From Cryomorphaceae bacterium (GTDB taxonomy: Bacteria; Bacteroidota; Bacteroidia; Flavobacteriales_G; Salibacteraceae): a stretch of 6,473 nt of DNA. Below are positions 5,950 to 6,473 of this stretch, one piece after another; positions within the stretch are counted from its first letter, which is position 1, and each line of letters opens with the position of its first letter. The notes beneath the pieces are model-generated. The model worked only from the letters and a program-made list of their open reading frames with translations. It did no database searches and was not told the origin of the DNA. Position numbers and translations under genes: made by a program. The DNA is taken from positions 1 to 6,473 of the forward strand of contig PXEK01000019.1 of NCBI GenBank assembly GCA_003564735.1, given 5' to 3'.

Positions 5950-6473
5950 ATGGCAAATCATAAGATAATGGTTACCGGCGCTTTGGGACAGGTGGGTAGC
6001 GAGCTGGTTGAAGCGTTGCGCGAAAAGCACGGGATAAATAATGTATTGGCAACCGATGTGAGAACTCCCGAGGCTCAAAGCGGCCCTTTTGAAAAACTCG
6101 ATGTGATGGATTCGGCACGTTTTAGGGAGTTGGCTGTAGAGTATAACATTCACACGGTTTATAATCTTGCCGCACTTTTATCGGCTACTGCCGAGCAAAA
6201 ACCCGAGTTGGGGTGGAAGTTGAACATGGAAGGTCATTTCAACGCATTAAACCTGGCGAAAGAGGGAGTAATTAAAAAGATTTTCTGGCCAAGCTCTATC
6301 GCTGTTTTCGGACCGAATACCCCCAAGGAAAGTACGCCTCAAAAGTGCGTGGCCGATCCGGATACGGTTTACGGTATTTCTAAATTGGCGGGAGAACGTT
6401 GGAACGCTTATTACCATGAAAAGTACGGTGTGGATGTGCGCTCATTGCGTTACCCGGGTCTCATCGGCTACAA
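5950..6473 (+). CDS. tdh: L-threonine 3-dehydrogenase, SDR (epimerase-like) type, 5' part
   Basis: The ATG at 5950 opens a frame that remains open to the window edge (174 codons, about the first 55% of a protein normally of 310-320 residues). The enzyme would oxidise L-threonine to 2-amino-3-ketobutyrate with NAD+, which 2-amino-3-ketobutyrate CoA ligase converts to glycine and acetyl-CoA. Visible are the Rossmann dinucleotide motif TGALGQVGSE (9-18), LATDVR (33-38, with D36 placed to bind NAD ribose), YNLAALLSATAEQKPE (71-86), the catalytic-type serines in WPSSIAVFGPNTPK (113-126), the YGISK Tyr-x-x-x-Lys pair (Y141, K145) and DVRSLRYPGLIGY (162-174). SSIAVFGPNTPK and RSLRYPGLIG are characteristic of the epimerase-like threonine dehydrogenases known from Flavobacterium and relatives rather than of generic UDP-sugar epimerases. 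It has its own promoter and diverges from the methyltransferase gene. AAAGAG upstream is a weak ribosome site. Confidence 0.9.
   Translation, partial: MANHKIMVTGALGQVGSELVEALREKHGINNVLATDVRTPEAQSGPFEKLDVMDSARFRELAVEYNIHTVYNLAALLSATAEQKPELGWKLNMEGHFNALNLAKEGVIKKIFWPSSIAVFGPNTPKESTPQKCVADPDTVYGISKLAGERWNAYYHEKYGVDVRSLRYPGLIGY

Noticed and set aside
5863..6153. A 96-codon minus-strand frame opposite the start of tdh.
   Set aside because: It is antisense to clear Rossmann-fold coding sequence and to the tdh promoter, and shows no protein-like pattern.
1..6473. Search by eye for a mobile element, defence system, CRISPR array or tRNA gene.
   Set aside because: No transposase, integrase, direct-repeat array, cloverleaf or foreign-looking composition was seen; the block reads as core housekeeping genes.

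Overview
The window looks like chromosomal housekeeping DNA from a member of the Bacteroidota, probably Flavobacteriales-like. This is inferred from the moderately AT-rich sequence, the lack of strong Shine-Dalgarno sites, the TAnnTTTG promoter -7 boxes in three intergenic gaps, the protein types (SDR-type threonine dehydrogenase, SPOR-tailed secreted protein, FemAB-like GNAT protein) and their sequence style. No rRNA, tRNA, CRISPR array, insertion sequence or phage gene was seen.

Layout. Positions 1-135 (+) hold the 3' end of an unrecognised gene. It converges on a minus-strand block through a 79-bp gap (136-214) in which I see no convincing terminator hairpin. The minus-strand genes, in order of transcription (right to left), are: a THUMP-domain RNA methyltransferase of RlmL type (5767-4565); a secreted SPOR-domain protein (4424-3378); a 37-residue single-pass membrane protein (3368-3255), easily missed by ORF callers; a FemAB/BioF2-like GNAT protein (3164-2220); tilS (2213-885); and a queuosine-precursor transporter of the YhhQ family (892-215). 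At the right end a divergent gene, tdh (L-threonine 3-dehydrogenase, SDR type), starts at 5950 (+) and runs off the window.

Transcription units (inferred). Unit A is the methyltransferase, probably alone, with a weak promoter near 5790-5797. Unit B is SPOR protein plus small membrane protein, 9 nt apart, with a good promoter at 4462-4494 and a perfect 18-bp palindrome between promoter and start codon. Unit C is GNAT - tilS - yhhQ, with a 6-nt gap and then an 8-bp overlap, and a promoter near 3229-3236. Unit D is tdh, with a clear -7 box at 5922-5929.

Functional theme. TilS makes lysidine at tRNA-Ile position 34, YhhQ imports the precursor of queuosine, which is also at position 34, and the THUMP enzyme methylates rRNA. 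Translation and RNA modification therefore recur, interleaved with envelope functions. Most of the window is ordinary. The items worth a second look are the hidden small membrane protein, the palindrome in the SPOR gene leader, and the overlap of two wobble-base modification genes.
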